A stretch of 64,000 nucleotides of DNA from Pythium myriotylum (Eukaryota > Oomycota > Peronosporomycetes > Pythiales > Pythiaceae), in assembly GCA_023091665.1 (NCBI GenBank), contig JALJCQ010000006.1:1331365-1395364 (forward strand), read 5' to 3'. Positions 7,963 to 19,830 of the stretch are shown piece by piece. The stretch's first letter is position 1. Every line of letters starts with the position of its first letter. Both the position numbers and the translations under genes were made by a program. The notes beneath the pieces are model-generated. The model was given only the letters and a program-made list of their open reading frames with translations, searched no databases and was not told where the DNA came from.

Positions 7963-10034
7963 CCGTTCGTTGTACGAAGGGTCGCAGAAGGCGGGTCGAA
8001 TCTACTTGAAGCGTCAGCTCTTTAGTATGGAGATGAAGGAAGGCGCGAATGTGTTGCATCACTGCAACGAGATCCTCAACATCCACACCAAGCTTGTGGC
8101 CATCGGCGCGAAGATGGAGGACGAAGATGTGGCAATTTGTCTGCTGCGCAGTTTGCCTAAGAGCTATGAGAACGTGGTTCTGCACATCGAGATGAGCAAT
8201 GCCGACTTGAGAACTAAAGAAGTGATCAAGGCTCTCACGAACGAGCACGTGAAGCGTGCCGGCGAGATGAAGACTGCAGCCACCAAGCTCGACGACCAAG
8301 CCAAGGCGTTTGTGTCGGAGCAAGATACTCGTGTATGCTCGCACTGCGGCAAGACTGGTCACTTAGTTGACCGTTGTTGGGCCAAGAACAAGCAAGAAGG
8401 TCGCAAATTCGGCGGTGGTCGCTTTGGCGGAAAACGCGCGAACCACGTACAACGCGACTATGAAGAAGACGATGACGCCATCGCCTTCGCTGTATCAATG
8501 GAGGCCAGTATAGCGCCGGACACTTCCATGATTGGGAAGTGGGCGATTGACAGTGGTGCCACGCACCATGTCTGTAACGACCGCTCGATGTTTGCCAGTT
8601 TGGCTGAGGGCGACCACGGTGAACTTGTGGTCGCGGAAGGAACGAAGACCAAGATCCTCGGCGTTGGCACAGTGCACGAGCGCGCTATCATTCACGGCGG
8701 ACAAGTTCGTGACCTCGAACTCCGCGACGTATTTTACGTACCAGGAATCAAGAAGAATCTGCTTTCAATCCCGCAGATCAACAAGTCAGGCAAGTTTCGC
8801 GTTGTCTTCGAAGGGCCTGCAATGAGCGTATTCGACAAAAGGTCGCGGAAGGTCGTCGCGACTGCTCAACTTGCGTTCGGGTTGTTTTGGCTCCGCTCAT
8901 TCCCGCGCGCCACTTCGCCTTCAGCTTTGACAATCTCGGCGGACCGCGCAATCTCGATCCTGCACGAGCGCATGGGTCATGCATCGACTCCGTTGTTGCG
9001 CTTGTTGCTCGACAAGTCAATGGTGAAGGACGCGGATCTGCCTACGAGCACCAAAGCTACACCGATGTGCCAAGGGTGCCAGCAAGGCAAAATGGTCCAG
9101 AAGCCATTCAAGTCCAACACCGAGAAGCGCAAGTTTCAACCGTTCGAACTCATCCATCTCGACCTTTGTGGCCCGATGGAGGTCGACAGCATCGGCGGCA
9201 GCAAGTATTTGCTCCTGATCGTGGACGAATCCAGTGGTTTGATGCACGGTTCATGCATTGCGTCCAAGTCAGACTGCAGTGCACTGATCATCAAATTCAT
9301 CAAGCAAGTCAGCAACCAGTTTGATCGCCGTGTCAAGTTTGTACGTCACGACGGAGCCAAGGAATTTGCTACGAGTGCAATCAAGGCGTTCTATGCTGAC
9401 CAAGGCATCGAGCAGCAAGTCACTGTGCCATACGCACACCAAACCAACAGTACGGCCGAGCGCAACATCCGAAGTATCGTCACGATGGGTCGCAGCATGC
9501 TCCATCATGCTGGTTTGGACAAAATCTTCTGGGCAGAAGCAGCAATGACCGCGATCTACATCAAGAATCGCTTGCCATCACCGAAGTCCAACGACAAGAC
9601 ACCGTATGAACTGGTCTACGGTGAGAAACCTAGCATCAAGCACATGCGCGTCTTCGGCTGTCTCGCGTTCGCACTCACACCAAGTGAGATGCGCAAGAAG
9701 TGGGATGCCAAGTCTCGCCCTGGCCTATTCGTCGGTTATCAAGAGTCATCAAAAGCGTATCGGATCTTCGACATTGAAGCTAACAAGATCGTCATCAGTC
9801 GCGACGTCAATTTCGACGAGACCAAGCCCGGCGGCTGGTACCTCGAAAACACTACATCAGGCATGGACGACTTGCTGGAACGACTCGATGACATCGGCAA
9901 CGAAGGTGGTCTCAACTTGGCCAATTTCAAGTACAGTGGCAAACGCCGCTCAGGTGCCCCACAACCAGTTGACCCAATGCAATCCGACGCAGACGATGAA
10001 GCAAGCGGTTCGGAAAGTGTTCGAAGATCAACCC
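7963..10034 (+). pseudogene. copia-B1 Gag-Pol, middle part (gag C-term, protease, integrase)
   Basis: Resumes copia-B Gag at RSLYEGSQK. It contains the CCHC knuckle (CSHCGKTGHLVDRC), the protease motif WAIDSGATHH, the pre-integrase HHCC site, and the integrase with Asp in LCGPM, Asp in RHDGAKEF and Glu in STAERNI. It ends just past integrase at a Ser-Thr-Leu where the minus-strand copia-A LTR begins. The frame is open throughout, so damage is by insertion only. The two outer pieces of this protein are at 6230-6513 and 17881-19463. Confidence 0.9.
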
Positions 10035-10393
10035 TGTTGAAAGGTCGCTTGGTTGGTGGGATGCAAAATGCAAAGTGAATTGATCGGGACTTAGTTCGCT
10101 ACTGCTACCTCTAAGCCGTCTGTGTGTGTCCTACGCTACCATAATCAAATGTATGTCCTACCTATCGTAAACATATGCAAACATAAACTGACTTCGTGGA
10201 TACTTCAACGAAGTCGATGGGTGGCACTGGATTCAAACCAGAACCAGACGGAAAATCTTCCACATGTCGAATCTTCCACATGTCGAATCTTCCACGGAGA
10301 ATCTTCTGCAGGAGAATCTTCTACAGCCGAGCTTCAACTGCCGAGCTTCAACTGGAATGATGACGCTGGGTTCGAGGCGCATCATCTTCAACA
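10035..10393 (-). repeat. copia-A LTR, minus strand, 359 bp
   Basis: Read on the minus strand it begins TGTTGAAGATG and ends with a mutated 3' terminus (TTTCAACA instead of TTCCAACA). It is the 3' LTR of the minus-strand piece at 10394-11386. The exact LTR end abuts copia-B integrase-linker DNA at 10034 with no matching duplication on the far side. Confidence 0.92.
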
Positions 10394-11386
10394 CTCCCCC
10401 TCGACTCGACTGCGTCTTGAACACCAAGCTTGGTGCGGAGCACGTCGAACTGGACAGTGGGGATCGGCTTGGTCATGATGTCGGCAAGCATGTCTTGGGT
10501 CGGGCAATACTGGAGAGACACTTGGCCGTCCTCGACCTTCTCACGAACGAAGTGGTAGCGAATGTCGATGTGCTTGGTGCGCTTGTGGAACTCGGGGTTC
10601 TTGGCCAACGCGATCGCACCTTGGTTGTCTTCGTACACCGTGAGCGCTTGGTCGCTTGCAACTTCGCCGAGTTCGCACAGGAACGCCTTGAGCCACACGG
10701 CTTCTTGGATCGCTTCCGATAGAGCCATGTACTCTGCTTCGGTCGAGGAGAGGGCGACAGTTCGCTGCTTCTTGCTGCGCCAGCTGATGCATCCGCCGTT
10801 GAGCATGAACACGTAGCCGCTGGTGCTTCGACGTGACTCGATGTCGCCAGCCCAGTCGGCGTCGGAGTAGCCGACCAGTCTTCCGTCGTTCGATGCCGAG
10901 AACTGCAGGCCGTACGTCGGAGTCGCTTGCAGATACCGGAGCACACGCTTGAGAGCTTGCCAGTGTGTTGGACACGGGTCCGCGGCGAACTGGCTGAGTG
11001 TGCCGACTGCCGCTGCGAGGTCTGGTCGAGTGCCGACCATGAGGTACATGAGTGCGCCGACTGCACTTCGGTACGGCACGTTCTTCATGGTGTCTTCGTG
11101 CTTGCAACCACCTTCACACATGGCCTTGGTCAGCTTGAGTCCGGGGTCTTGAGGAGTCCTCACTGGTTTGCAGTCTTGCATGCCGAACTTGGTCAGGATC
11201 GACTGCAGGAACTTGGTCTGCCGCATGGTCACGTCGCCGGACTTGGGGTCTTGATCAACTTCCATGCCGAGGCAGTACTTGAGTTCGCCGAGGTCGGACA
11301 TCTCGAAGCGTTCGCTGAGTGCACGCTTGGTCGCCGTGAGCAACTCGAGGCTGTTGCAGGCGAGGATGAGGTCGTCGACGTAGATC
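10394..11386 (-). pseudogene. copia-A2a fragment: RT palm to RNase H end
   Basis: Minus-strand copia-A from the catalytic YVDD of RT to the RNase H C terminus, polypurine tract and LTR. RNase H residues ([21 protein letters not shown]) are intact. Upstream RT, integrase and gag are missing because at 11386/11387 the sequence switches to the TGTTG end of a plus-strand LTR. With the minus-strand piece 15608-17775 it could be one interrupted minus-strand element lacking the stretch between integrase and the RT palm. Confidence 0.88.
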
Positions 11387-11745
11387 TGTTGAAGATGATG
11401 CGCCTCGAACCCAGCGTCATCATTCCAGTTGAAGCTCGGCAGTTGAAGCTCGGCTGTAGAAGAACCTCCTGCAGAAGATTCTCCGTGGAAGATTCGACAT
11501 GTGGAAGATTCGACATGTGGAAGATTTTCCGTCTGGTTCTGGTTTGAATCCAGTGCCACCCATCGACTTCGTTGAAGTATCCACGAAGTCAGTTTATGTT
11601 TGCATATGTTTACGATAGGTAGGACATACATTTGATTATGGTAGCGTAGGACACACACAGACGGCTTAGAGGTAGCAGTAGCGAACTAAGTCCCGATCAA
11701 TTCACTTTGCATTTTGCATCCCACCAACCAAGCGACCTTCCAACA
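11387..11745 (+). repeat. copia-A LTR, plus strand (A2b 5' LTR), 359 bp
   Basis: Complete TGTTG...CAACA with two 16-bp repeat units. Promoter Inr at 11702-11708. Its 5' end joins minus-strand RT DNA at 11386. The primer site follows at 11746-11760. Confidence 0.93.
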
Positions 11746-11749
11746 GGTT

Positions 11750-14700
11750 ATGAGCCCAAGCCCAGCCGACTCTGCCTCCACCGACTTCGCCTCCCCAGCC
11801 TTCGCCATGGATTCGACCACCCCAGCCCGCATCAACAAGTTCGACGGAACCAACTTCCACACATGGAAGTTCAAGATGCAGATGGTGCTCGAAGAACGCG
11901 ACGTCTGGGAAGTTGTCTGTGGAGAGGTCAAACTCGAGCAGTGCCAGACCGACGCGGACCGAGCCCTCTTCAAGAAGAAGTCTCGCAAGGCGCTCGCGAT
12001 GATCTGTCTCGCGATGGAAGACTCGCAGCTCCCGCTGGTTCGGTCGGCGAGTGGTGCGCAAGATGCATGGTCAAGACTGGAAGAACACTTCGAGAAGAAG
12101 AGCCTTGCCAACAAGCTCTTTCTTCGTCGTCGTTTCTTCACGACCATGATGGAAGAAGGTGACGATGTGCTCACGCACATCAACAAGCTCAAGACCCTGG
12201 CGGAGCAACTCGACGCAGTCGGCGCTCCGGTCAGCGAAGACGACTTGGTGATCACGCTTCTCGGCAGTCTCAGCGAGTCGTACCAGTTCCTCATCACGGC
12301 GTTGGAGTCGCGTGTCGACGCGCTCACGTGGGAACTCGTGACGTCTCGGCTGCTCCATGAAGACATGAAGCGCAAGGAGCAAGGTGGCGACGGAGCCACG
12401 CTTGGCCAGGCGTTCATGACAAGTGACGCGAAGCCCAAGGGCCGTGCAGTCAAGAAGACTGGCACGTGCAACTACTGCGGCAAGATCGGTCATTGGGCCG
12501 CGGAGTGCCACTCGCGTGTCAAGGACAACGGCAACGGCAACGGCAACTCCGGCGGCAACTCCAGCGGCAACGGCAACAGCAACGGCAACCCTCGGCAACG
12601 GTTCCAGCGAGCCAACCTTGCGCGAGATGAAGACCCCGGCGAGTACCTGTTCTCGGTCGGGAAGACCCAAGGCAAGTCGAGTCAATCCACGGCGTGGTTG
12701 GTCGACTCGGGTGCGACTCAGCACATGTCGCGAACCAAGCAGTTCATGATGAACTACAAGAAGATTGACCCAGTCGACGTGCATCTGGCCGATGATGGCA
12801 CGGTCCAAGCGGTCGGCGTGGGAGACATTCTCATGTCGATGAAGACTCCAAGCGGTGTCAAGAAGGGTTTGCTCACCAACGTGTGGCATATCCCCAAGCT
12901 CAGCCGCAACCTGTTCTCGGTCGGAAGATTCACGGAGGACGTTGCTCCCGTGACGTTCGACAAGGACGGTTGCTTTGTCATGCTGAAGGGCGCCAAGCGG
13001 ACCATCGGCACTCGAATCGGCAAGGGTCTGTTCAAGCTCAACATGTCTCCAGTGTCGACTGAAGCAGCCCACGCCGCCAGTGCAAGACGAGGTCGCGCCA
13101 TGTCCAAGTCGTACCTGTGGCACCTCCGACTCGGTCACATCGGCTTCAGCGGACTCGAAGCCATCGTCAAGAAGGACCTCGCCGACGGACTCGACATTGG
13201 GTCTGTGCAGGAGTGGGAGGTCTGTGAAGGCTGTGCACTCGGCAAGCTGACTCGCGTCAAGTTCCAGTCGGGCACGACCAAGCGGTCTGCGAATCTGCTT
13301 GACGTCGTGTACAGCGATGTGGCCGGCCCCATGAAGACTCCGACTTTCGGTGGCATGAAGTACTTCGCCACCTTCACCGACGACAAGTCTCGACTGTGCA
13401 AGTTGTACCTGATGCGGTCCAAGGACGAAGTCTACGACAAGTTCGTCGAGTTCGTCAACTGGGCCGAGAACCAAACCGGTCGTCGAGTCAAGGTGCTTCG
13501 AACCGACGGCGGCGGCGAGTACCAGTCGGCCAAGCTTGCCAAGTTCTGTCGCAAGCGTGGCATCGAGCACGATGTCACGCCGCCATACACGCCTCAGTTG
13601 AACGGTGTGGCGGAGCGCATGAACCGAACCATCGGTGAGTGTGGTCGTTGCAAGCTCCACCATGCCAACTTGTCCGACGAGTACTGGGGCGAAGCCGTCA
13701 TGACTGCAGTCGAAGTTCGCAACCGACTTCCGACCCGCGCTCAAGACTTGTACAAGTCGCCGTACGAAGAATGGTACGGGAAGAAGCCCTTGCTCGCCAA
13801 CTTCAAGGTGTTCGGCTGCCATGCGTACGTCCACGTGCCCAAGGAGAAGCGGTCGAAGTTCGACGCCCGAGCCATCTTGTGTCGGTTCCTCGGCTACTCG
13901 GACCACGAGAAAGCGTATCGGTTTGAAGAAATCGCAACCGGTCGGATCGTCATCAGTCGAGACGCGCAGTTCATGGAAGACACGTTCGACGATGGCAAGC
14001 GCGAAGAACCCTGGAGCAAGTCCGTCGAGTTCCGCGACCCTGGAGCAAGTCCGTCGAGTTCCGCGACGATGAAGATGATGAAGATGAAGCAACCGACAAC
14101 CAAGATGGTGAAGACATGGGTGAGCAGCCAGCCTCACCAGCACCAAGTCAGCGCAGCTACGAGCGACCGGAGTGGCAACAGGGCCAGCGGTCGCAGCGTC
14201 CAGCAGCACCAGCATCGGCCCAGCAGCCGAATGTCGACTACGCACCAGGGTCCAAGCGCCACTCTCGCACGCACTCGCTCGAGAACCTGGCTGAACCGCC
14301 AGTTGAGAAGCGCTACGGACGGGTTGGTCGCACAAGTGGTGCGACTCCACCACCCACGCAAGGTCCAAGGACATCGCTCGAAGATCTGTCTGCACTGCTC
14401 ACGTCGATCGAAGAGGAAGGCGTAGAAGATGAAGACGAAGAAGGCGAAGACGTGCAAGAACAAGGGGGAGAAGATCAAGATCAAGATCAAGATCACGAAG
14501 AGTTTGCTCTCGTCGTGAATTCAGGGGGAGAGTTGCCGACATCGTTCAAGTCGGCGATGGAATCCGACGACGCCAGCAACTGGAAGGAAGCCTGCGACTC
14601 CGAGCTTGAGTCGCTCAAGAAGAACGAGACCTGGGACCTAGTCCCTTTGCCAGCCGGACGCAAGGCCATCACCAGCAAGTGGGTGTTCAAGGTCAAGGAA

Positions 14701-15607
14701 ACCGCCGAAGGACTCGTCGAACGGTACAAGGCTCGACTCGTTGCCAAGGGGTTCCTGCAGAAGTACGGCATCGACTTCGAAGAGACATTCGCACCCGTCG
14801 CCAAGTTCACGTCGATCCGCACCATCCTCAGCATCGCCGCTCGACACAAGCTCATGATCCATCAGATGGATGTCAAGACGGCGTTCCTGAACGGCAACCT
14901 CGACGAAGAAATCTACATGAAGCAGCCCGAAGGCTTCGTCGACCACCGCCACCCGGACTACGTGTGCAAGCTCAAGCGCTCGCTCTACGGTCTCAAGCAG
15001 TCGCCACGCATGTGGAACCAGACCATCGACGCCTTCATGCGCAAGGTCGGCTTCACCAAGTGCGAGATGGACCACTGCGTGTACGTCAAGCGGAGCGGCT
15101 CAGCGATGATCTTCGTGGTGATCTACGTCGACGACCTCATCCTCGCCTGCAACAGCCTCGAGTTGCTCACGGCGACCAAGCGTGCACTCAGCGAACGCTT
15201 CGAGATGTCCGACCTCGGCGAACTCAAGTACTGCCTCGGCATGGAAGTTGATCAAGACCCCAAGTCCGGCGACGTGACCATGCGGCAGACCAAGTTCCTG
15301 CAGTCGATCCTGACCAAGTTCGGCATGCAAGACTGCAAACCAGTGAGGACCCCTCAAGACCCCGGACTCAAGCTGACCAAGGCCATGTGTGAAGGTGGTT
15401 GCAAGCACGAAGACACCATGAAGAACGTGCCGTACCGAAGTGCAGTCGGCGCACTCACGTACCTCATGGTCGGCACTCGACCAGACCTCGCAGCGGCAGT
15501 CGGCACACTCAGCCAGTTCGCCGCGGACCCGTGTCCAACACATTGGCAAGCTCTCAAGCGTGTGCTCCGGTATCTGCAAGCGACTCCGACGTACGGCCTG
15601 CAGTTCT
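11750..15607 (+). pseudogene. copia-A2b Gag-Pol, frameshifted and truncated in RNase H
   Basis: Starts at the ATG inside the primer site and reads gag, protease and integrase. A 29-bp tandem duplication at 14009-14066 then shifts the frame just after integrase. RT continues in the new frame, with YVDD intact, until LQFS at 15607, where the sequence flips to minus-strand copia-A integrase. RNase H catalytic segments and the 3' LTR are missing. The same 29-bp duplication is present in A8, marking a shared lineage. Confidence 0.9.
14009..14066 (+). repeat. 29-bp tandem duplication in the IN-RT linker
   Basis: CCCTGGAGCAAGTCCGTCGA plus nine more bases, present twice in direct succession (14009-14037, 14038-14066). 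All intact copies have it once. Being 29 bp it shifts the reading frame. An identical duplication lies at 44062-44119 in A8. Confidence 0.93.
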
Positions 15608-17439
15608 CACGTGACATCGTGCTCGATGCCACGCTTGCGACAGAACTTGGCAAGCTTGGCCGACTGGTACTCGCCGCCGCCGTCGGTTCGAAGCACCTTG
15701 ACTCGACGACCGGTTTGGTTCTCGGCCCAGTTGACGAACTCGACGAACTTGTCGTAGACTTCGTCCTTGGACCGCATCAGGTACAACTTGCACAGTCGAG
15801 ACTTGTCGTCGGTGAAGGTGGCGAAGTACTTCATGCCACCGAAAGTCGGAGTCTTCATGGGGCCGGCCACATCGCTGTTCACGACGTCAAGCAGATTCGC
15901 AGACCGCTTGGTCGTGCCCGACTGGAACTTGACGCGAGTCAGCTTGCCGAGTGCACAGCCTTCACAGACCTCCCACTCCTGCACAGACCCGATATCGAGT
16001 CCGTCGGCGAGGTCCTTCTTGACGATGGCTTCGAGTCCGCTGAAGCCGATGTGACCGAGTCGGAGGTGCCACAGGTACGACTTGGACATGGCGCGACCTC
16101 GTCTTGTACTGGCGGCGTGGGCTGCTTCAGTCGACACTGGAGACATGTTGAGCTTGAACAGACCCTTGCCGATTCGAGTGCCGATGGTCCGCTTGGCGCC
16201 CTTCAGCATGACAAAGCAACCGTCCTTGTCGAACGTCACGGGAGCAACGTCCTCCGTGAATCTTCCGACCGAGAGCAGGTTGCGGCTGAGCTTGGAGATA
16301 TGCCACACGTTGGTGAGCAAACCCTTCTTGACACCGCTTGGAGTCTTCATCGACATGAGAATGTCTCCCACGCCAACCACTTGGACTGTGCTATCGTCGG
16401 CCAGATGCACGTCGACTGGGTCGATCTTCCTGTAGTTCATCATGAACTGCTTGGTTCGCGACATGTGCTGAGTCACACCCGAGTCGACCAACCACGCCGT
16501 GGATTGACTCGACTTGCCTTGGGTCTTCCCGACCGAGAACAGGTACTCGCCGGGGTCTTCATCTCGCGCAAGGTTCGCTCGCTGGAACCGTTGCCGAGGG
16601 TTGCCGTTGCTGTTGCCGTTGCCGCTGGAGTTGCCGCCGGAGTTGCCGTTGCCGTTGCCGTTGTCCTTGACACGCGAGTGGCACTCCGTGGCCCAATGAC
16701 CGATCTTGCCGCAGTAGTTGCACGTGCCAGTCTTCTTGACTGCACGGCCCTTGGGCTTCGCGTCACTTGTCATGAACGCCTGGCCAAGCGTGGCTCCGTC
16801 GCCACCTTGCTCCTTGCGCTTCATGTCTTCATGGAGCAGCCGAGACGTCACGAGTTCCCACGTGAGCGCGTCGACACGCGACTCCAACGCCGTGATGAGG
16901 AACTGGTACGACTCGCTGAGACTGCCGAGAAGCGTGATCACCAAGTCGTCTTCGCTGACCGGAGCGCCGACTGCGTCGAGTTGCTCCGCCAGGGTCTTGA
17001 GCTTGTTGATGTGCGTGAGCACATCGTCACCTTCTTCCATCATGGTCGTGAAGAAACGACGACGAAGAAAGAGCTTGTTGGCAAGGCTCTTCTTCTCGAA
17101 GTGTTCTTCCAGTCTTGACCATGCATCTTGCGCACCACTCGCCGACCGAACCAGCGGGAGCTGCGAGTCTTCCATCGCGAGACAGATCATCGCGAGCGCC
17201 TTGCGAGACTTCTTCTTGAAGAGGGCTCGGTCCGCGTCGGTCTGGCACTGCTCGAGTTTGACCTCTCCACAGACAACTTCCCAGACGTCGCGTTCTTCGA
17301 GCACCATCTGCATCTTGAACTTCCATGTGTGGAAGTTGGTTCCGTCGAACTTGTTGATGCGGGCTGGGGTGGTCGAATCCATGGCGAAGGCTGGGGAGGC
17401 GAAGTCGGTGGAGGCAGAGTCGGCTGGGCTTGGGCTCAT
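15608..17439 (-). pseudogene. copia-A3 fragment: gag, protease and first half of integrase
   Basis: Minus-strand frame from the ATG at 17439 inside its primer site (17429-17443) to integrase residue GIEHDVT, where it meets plus-strand A2b tail to tail. Diagnostic variants (VDSGVTQHM at the protease, [20 protein letters not shown]) are shared with the small fragments at 22105-22431 and 32065-32391, so those pieces came from this subtype. The protease variant replaces the Ala of DSGA by Val, which may weaken the enzyme. Confidence 0.9.
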
Positions 17440-17443
17440 AACC

Positions 17444-17775
17444 TGTTGGAAGGTCGCTTGGTTGGTGGGATGCAAAATGCAAAGTGAATTGATCGGGACT
17501 TAGTTCGCTACTGCTACCTCTAAGCCGTCTGTGTGTGTCCTACCTGTCGTAAACATATGCAAACATAAACTGACTTCGTGGATACTTCAACGAAGTCGAT
17601 GGGTGGCACTGGATTCAAACCAGAACCAGACGGAAAATCTTCCACATGTCGAATCTTCCACATGTCGAATCTTCCACGGAGAATCTTCTGCAGGAGGTTC
17701 TTCTACAGCCGAGCTTCAACTGCCGAGCTTCAACTGGAATGATGACGCTGGGTTCGAGGCGCATCATCTTCAACA
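17444..17775 (-). repeat. copia-A LTR, minus strand, short form 332 bp
   Basis: 5' LTR of A3. It lacks the 27 bp between the two GTAGGACA repeats and has two 16-bp units, making it the shortest complete LTR in the window. Its TGTTG end abuts a copia-B LTR stub at 17776. Confidence 0.92.
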
Positions 17776-17880
17776 GGCTTAGAGGTAGCGACAGCGAACT
17801 AAGTCCCGATCAATTCACTCTGCATTTTGCCAAGCTTCAGTCAAGTCCACTCCTCTTCTCGACTTCGTGACCTTTAATAC
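17776..17880 (+). repeat. copia-B LTR stub (last 105 bp)
   Basis: Begins GGCTTAGAGGTAGC and ends exactly at the LTR terminus TTTAATA, which abuts copia-B internal DNA just upstream of RT. It is not part of either B1 terminal LTR, so a second B LTR had joined this position before or during the copia-A rearrangement. Its left portion is missing. Confidence 0.9.
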
Positions 17881-19463
17881 TGACAGAGACCAGCGATTTC
17901 ACTGAACCAAGCACGTATGAAGAGGCCGTCAGTGGCCCAGATCAAGAACACTGGAAGCGTGCGATTACTGCCGAGTTACGATCTATGCAAGAACGAGAAG
18001 TGTTCTCACCAGCCAAGCTTCCAAACGGCGAACGAGCGATCGACGCCAAGTGGGTGTTCAAGATCAAAAGACGTGCCGATGGTTCGATCGACAAGTACAA
18101 GGCTCGACTTGTGGCTCGAGGATTCAAGCAGAAGTACGGTATCGACTACACCGAGACGTTTGCACCAGTATTCAAGTACACGACTCTTCGCATGATGATT
18201 GCACTAGCAAAGTCATTCGGTTGGCCTGTTGAGCAACTCGACGTCGTAACTGCTTTCCTTTATGGCGTGATGAAGGAACAAGTATTCATCCGGACTCCCG
18301 AAGGCATGGAACTCGAGCGAGGCTACGACTGTCTCAAGCTACTCAAGTCCATCTACGGACTAAAACAGGCGTCTCGGGTCTGGAACGAAACCTTCGACGA
18401 GTACGTACGATCGATCGGCTTCAACGCATCCAAGTCCGATCCGTGTCTGTACATCAAGTGTATCGATGGCCAGTGTGTGCTCCTACTCGTCTACGTTGAC
18501 GATGTGATCATTACTGGAAGTTCGCCTGACCTGATCACGGACGTGAAGTCACAACTCAAGACGCGATTCGAGATGACCGACAATGGTCCATGCAAGTTTG
18601 TCCTCGGCATCGAACTCGTCGACAATGCAGATGGTTCGGTTACTCTGTGCCAGCGCCGTTACATCAGTGACATCTTAAAGCGCTTCAACATGGAAGACTG
18701 CAAGCCGGTAGCAAGCCCAGTTGACGTCAGTACCAAGCTCACCACGACGAATGAAGACGATGTGCCGGTCACCAATGCCCCATACCGCGAGGCAGTTGGT
18801 GCACTGATGCATGTAATGTGTGCCACTCGACCTGACATTGCATTCGCCGTGGGAATGGTCTCGCGATTCATGGAAGCGCCCCATGAAGTCCATTGGATTG
18901 CCGTCAAGCGCATCTTCCGTTACCTCCAAGGCACCAAGTCGCACGGGATTCGATTCACTACAGACCCGGACATGAAGTTTGCTGGCTACTCCGATGCCGA
19001 TTGGGCCGGTGACATATCAGACCGCAAGTCAACATCCGGCTACGTGTTTACACTTGCCGGCGGACCCATTAGCTGGGGATCCAAGAAGCAATCAAGTGTC
19101 TCCCTATCTACAAGCGAAGCCGAGTACATCGCATTGAGTCTCGCAATTCAAGAGGGCAAGTGGGTCCATCGCCTACTGTGTTTTGAAGCATTGGACGCTG
19201 CACAAGTCCCAAGTCCGAAGTTGGTGATTCTTGAAGACAACCAGTCATGCATCAAGATGACCAAGAACCCAGTAAACCATGGTCGTGCCAAGCACATCGA
19301 CATCAAATACCACCACATTCGTGATGAAGTCAAGTCCGGGGAAGTCGAAGTAAAGTACTGCCCAAGCTCAACCATGAACGCCGACTTGCTCACGAAGGGT
19401 CTACCCGGTCCCCGTCACCAAGAGCTCACTCAAGCCCTCGGAATTCAAGGCTGTGACCATTGA
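17881..19463 (+). pseudogene. copia-B1 Gag-Pol, C-terminal part (RT, RNase H)
   Basis: Open frame from the LTETSDF linker through RT (KWVFKIK, FAPVFKYTTLR, catalytic VYVDDVIITG) and RNase H ([23 protein letters not shown]) to the stop TGA at 19461-19463. Unlike copia-A it ends before the polypurine tract. An intact domain set, but separated from gag and integrase by 7.8 kb of insertion. Confidence 0.92.
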
Positions 19464-19470
19464 GGGGGGC
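19461..19470 (+). promoter_or_regulatory. Polypurine tract of copia-B1
   Basis: TGAGGGGGGC directly before the 3' LTR; the G run is the expected primer for plus-strand DNA synthesis. The stop codon TGA forms its first three bases. Confidence 0.8.
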
Positions 19471-19825
19471 TATTATGGGTACAATGTGTCACAACATCTT
19501 GAAGTTGAAGTTCAAGTTGTGGAAGATTCAACTGTAGAAAATTCTCATGTGGAAGATTCCCATGTAGAAAATTCTCAGGTGGAAAGTTCTCCATCTAGTT
19601 CTGGGTTGAACCCAGTTCAACCCATCAACTTTGTTGAAGTACCCACGAAGTGTGTATACCTCTGCATATGATTACGATAGGTAGGACATGCATATGTTTA
19701 TGGTAGCGTAGGACACAAGACGGCTTAGAGGTAGCGACAGCGAACTAAGTCCCGATCAATTCACTCTGCATTTTGCCAAGCTTCAGTCAAGTCCACTCCT
19801 CTTCTCGACTTCGTGACCTTTAATA
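19471..19825 (+). repeat. copia-B LTR (B1 3' LTR), 355 bp
   Basis: Same length and, by eye, same sequence as 5871-6225. Followed by the right target duplication AAGAT (19826-19830) and copia-A1 coding sequence. Confidence 0.95.
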
Positions 19826-19830
19826 AAGAT

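Larger units (their letters stand above)
5871..19825 (+). mobile_element. copia-B1 retrotransposon with internal insertions
   Basis: Two 355-bp LTRs that look identical by eye (5871-6225, 19471-19825), flanked by AAGAT. Between them lie the primer site, gag start (6230-6513), a captured intron-bearing gene segment (6514-7962), the rest of gag, protease and integrase (7963-10034), a 7.8-kb block of rearranged copia-A plus a B-LTR stub (10035-17880), RT-RNase H (17881-19463) and a polypurine tract. Identical LTRs imply recent insertion, so the inner events are recent too unless gene conversion homogenised the LTRs. Confidence 0.93.

Noticed and set aside
14116..17118. A 1,000-codon plus-strand frame spanning A2b RT and the antisense of A3
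   Set aside because: It is a chance fusion across the tail-to-tail junction at 15607/15608; the second half is the antisense shadow of gag-integrase.
10035..17880. One clean copia-A insertion in B1 with a target duplication
   Set aside because: Flanks are AACCC on the left and a B-LTR stub on the right; no 5-bp repeat was found, and the interior contains both orientations.
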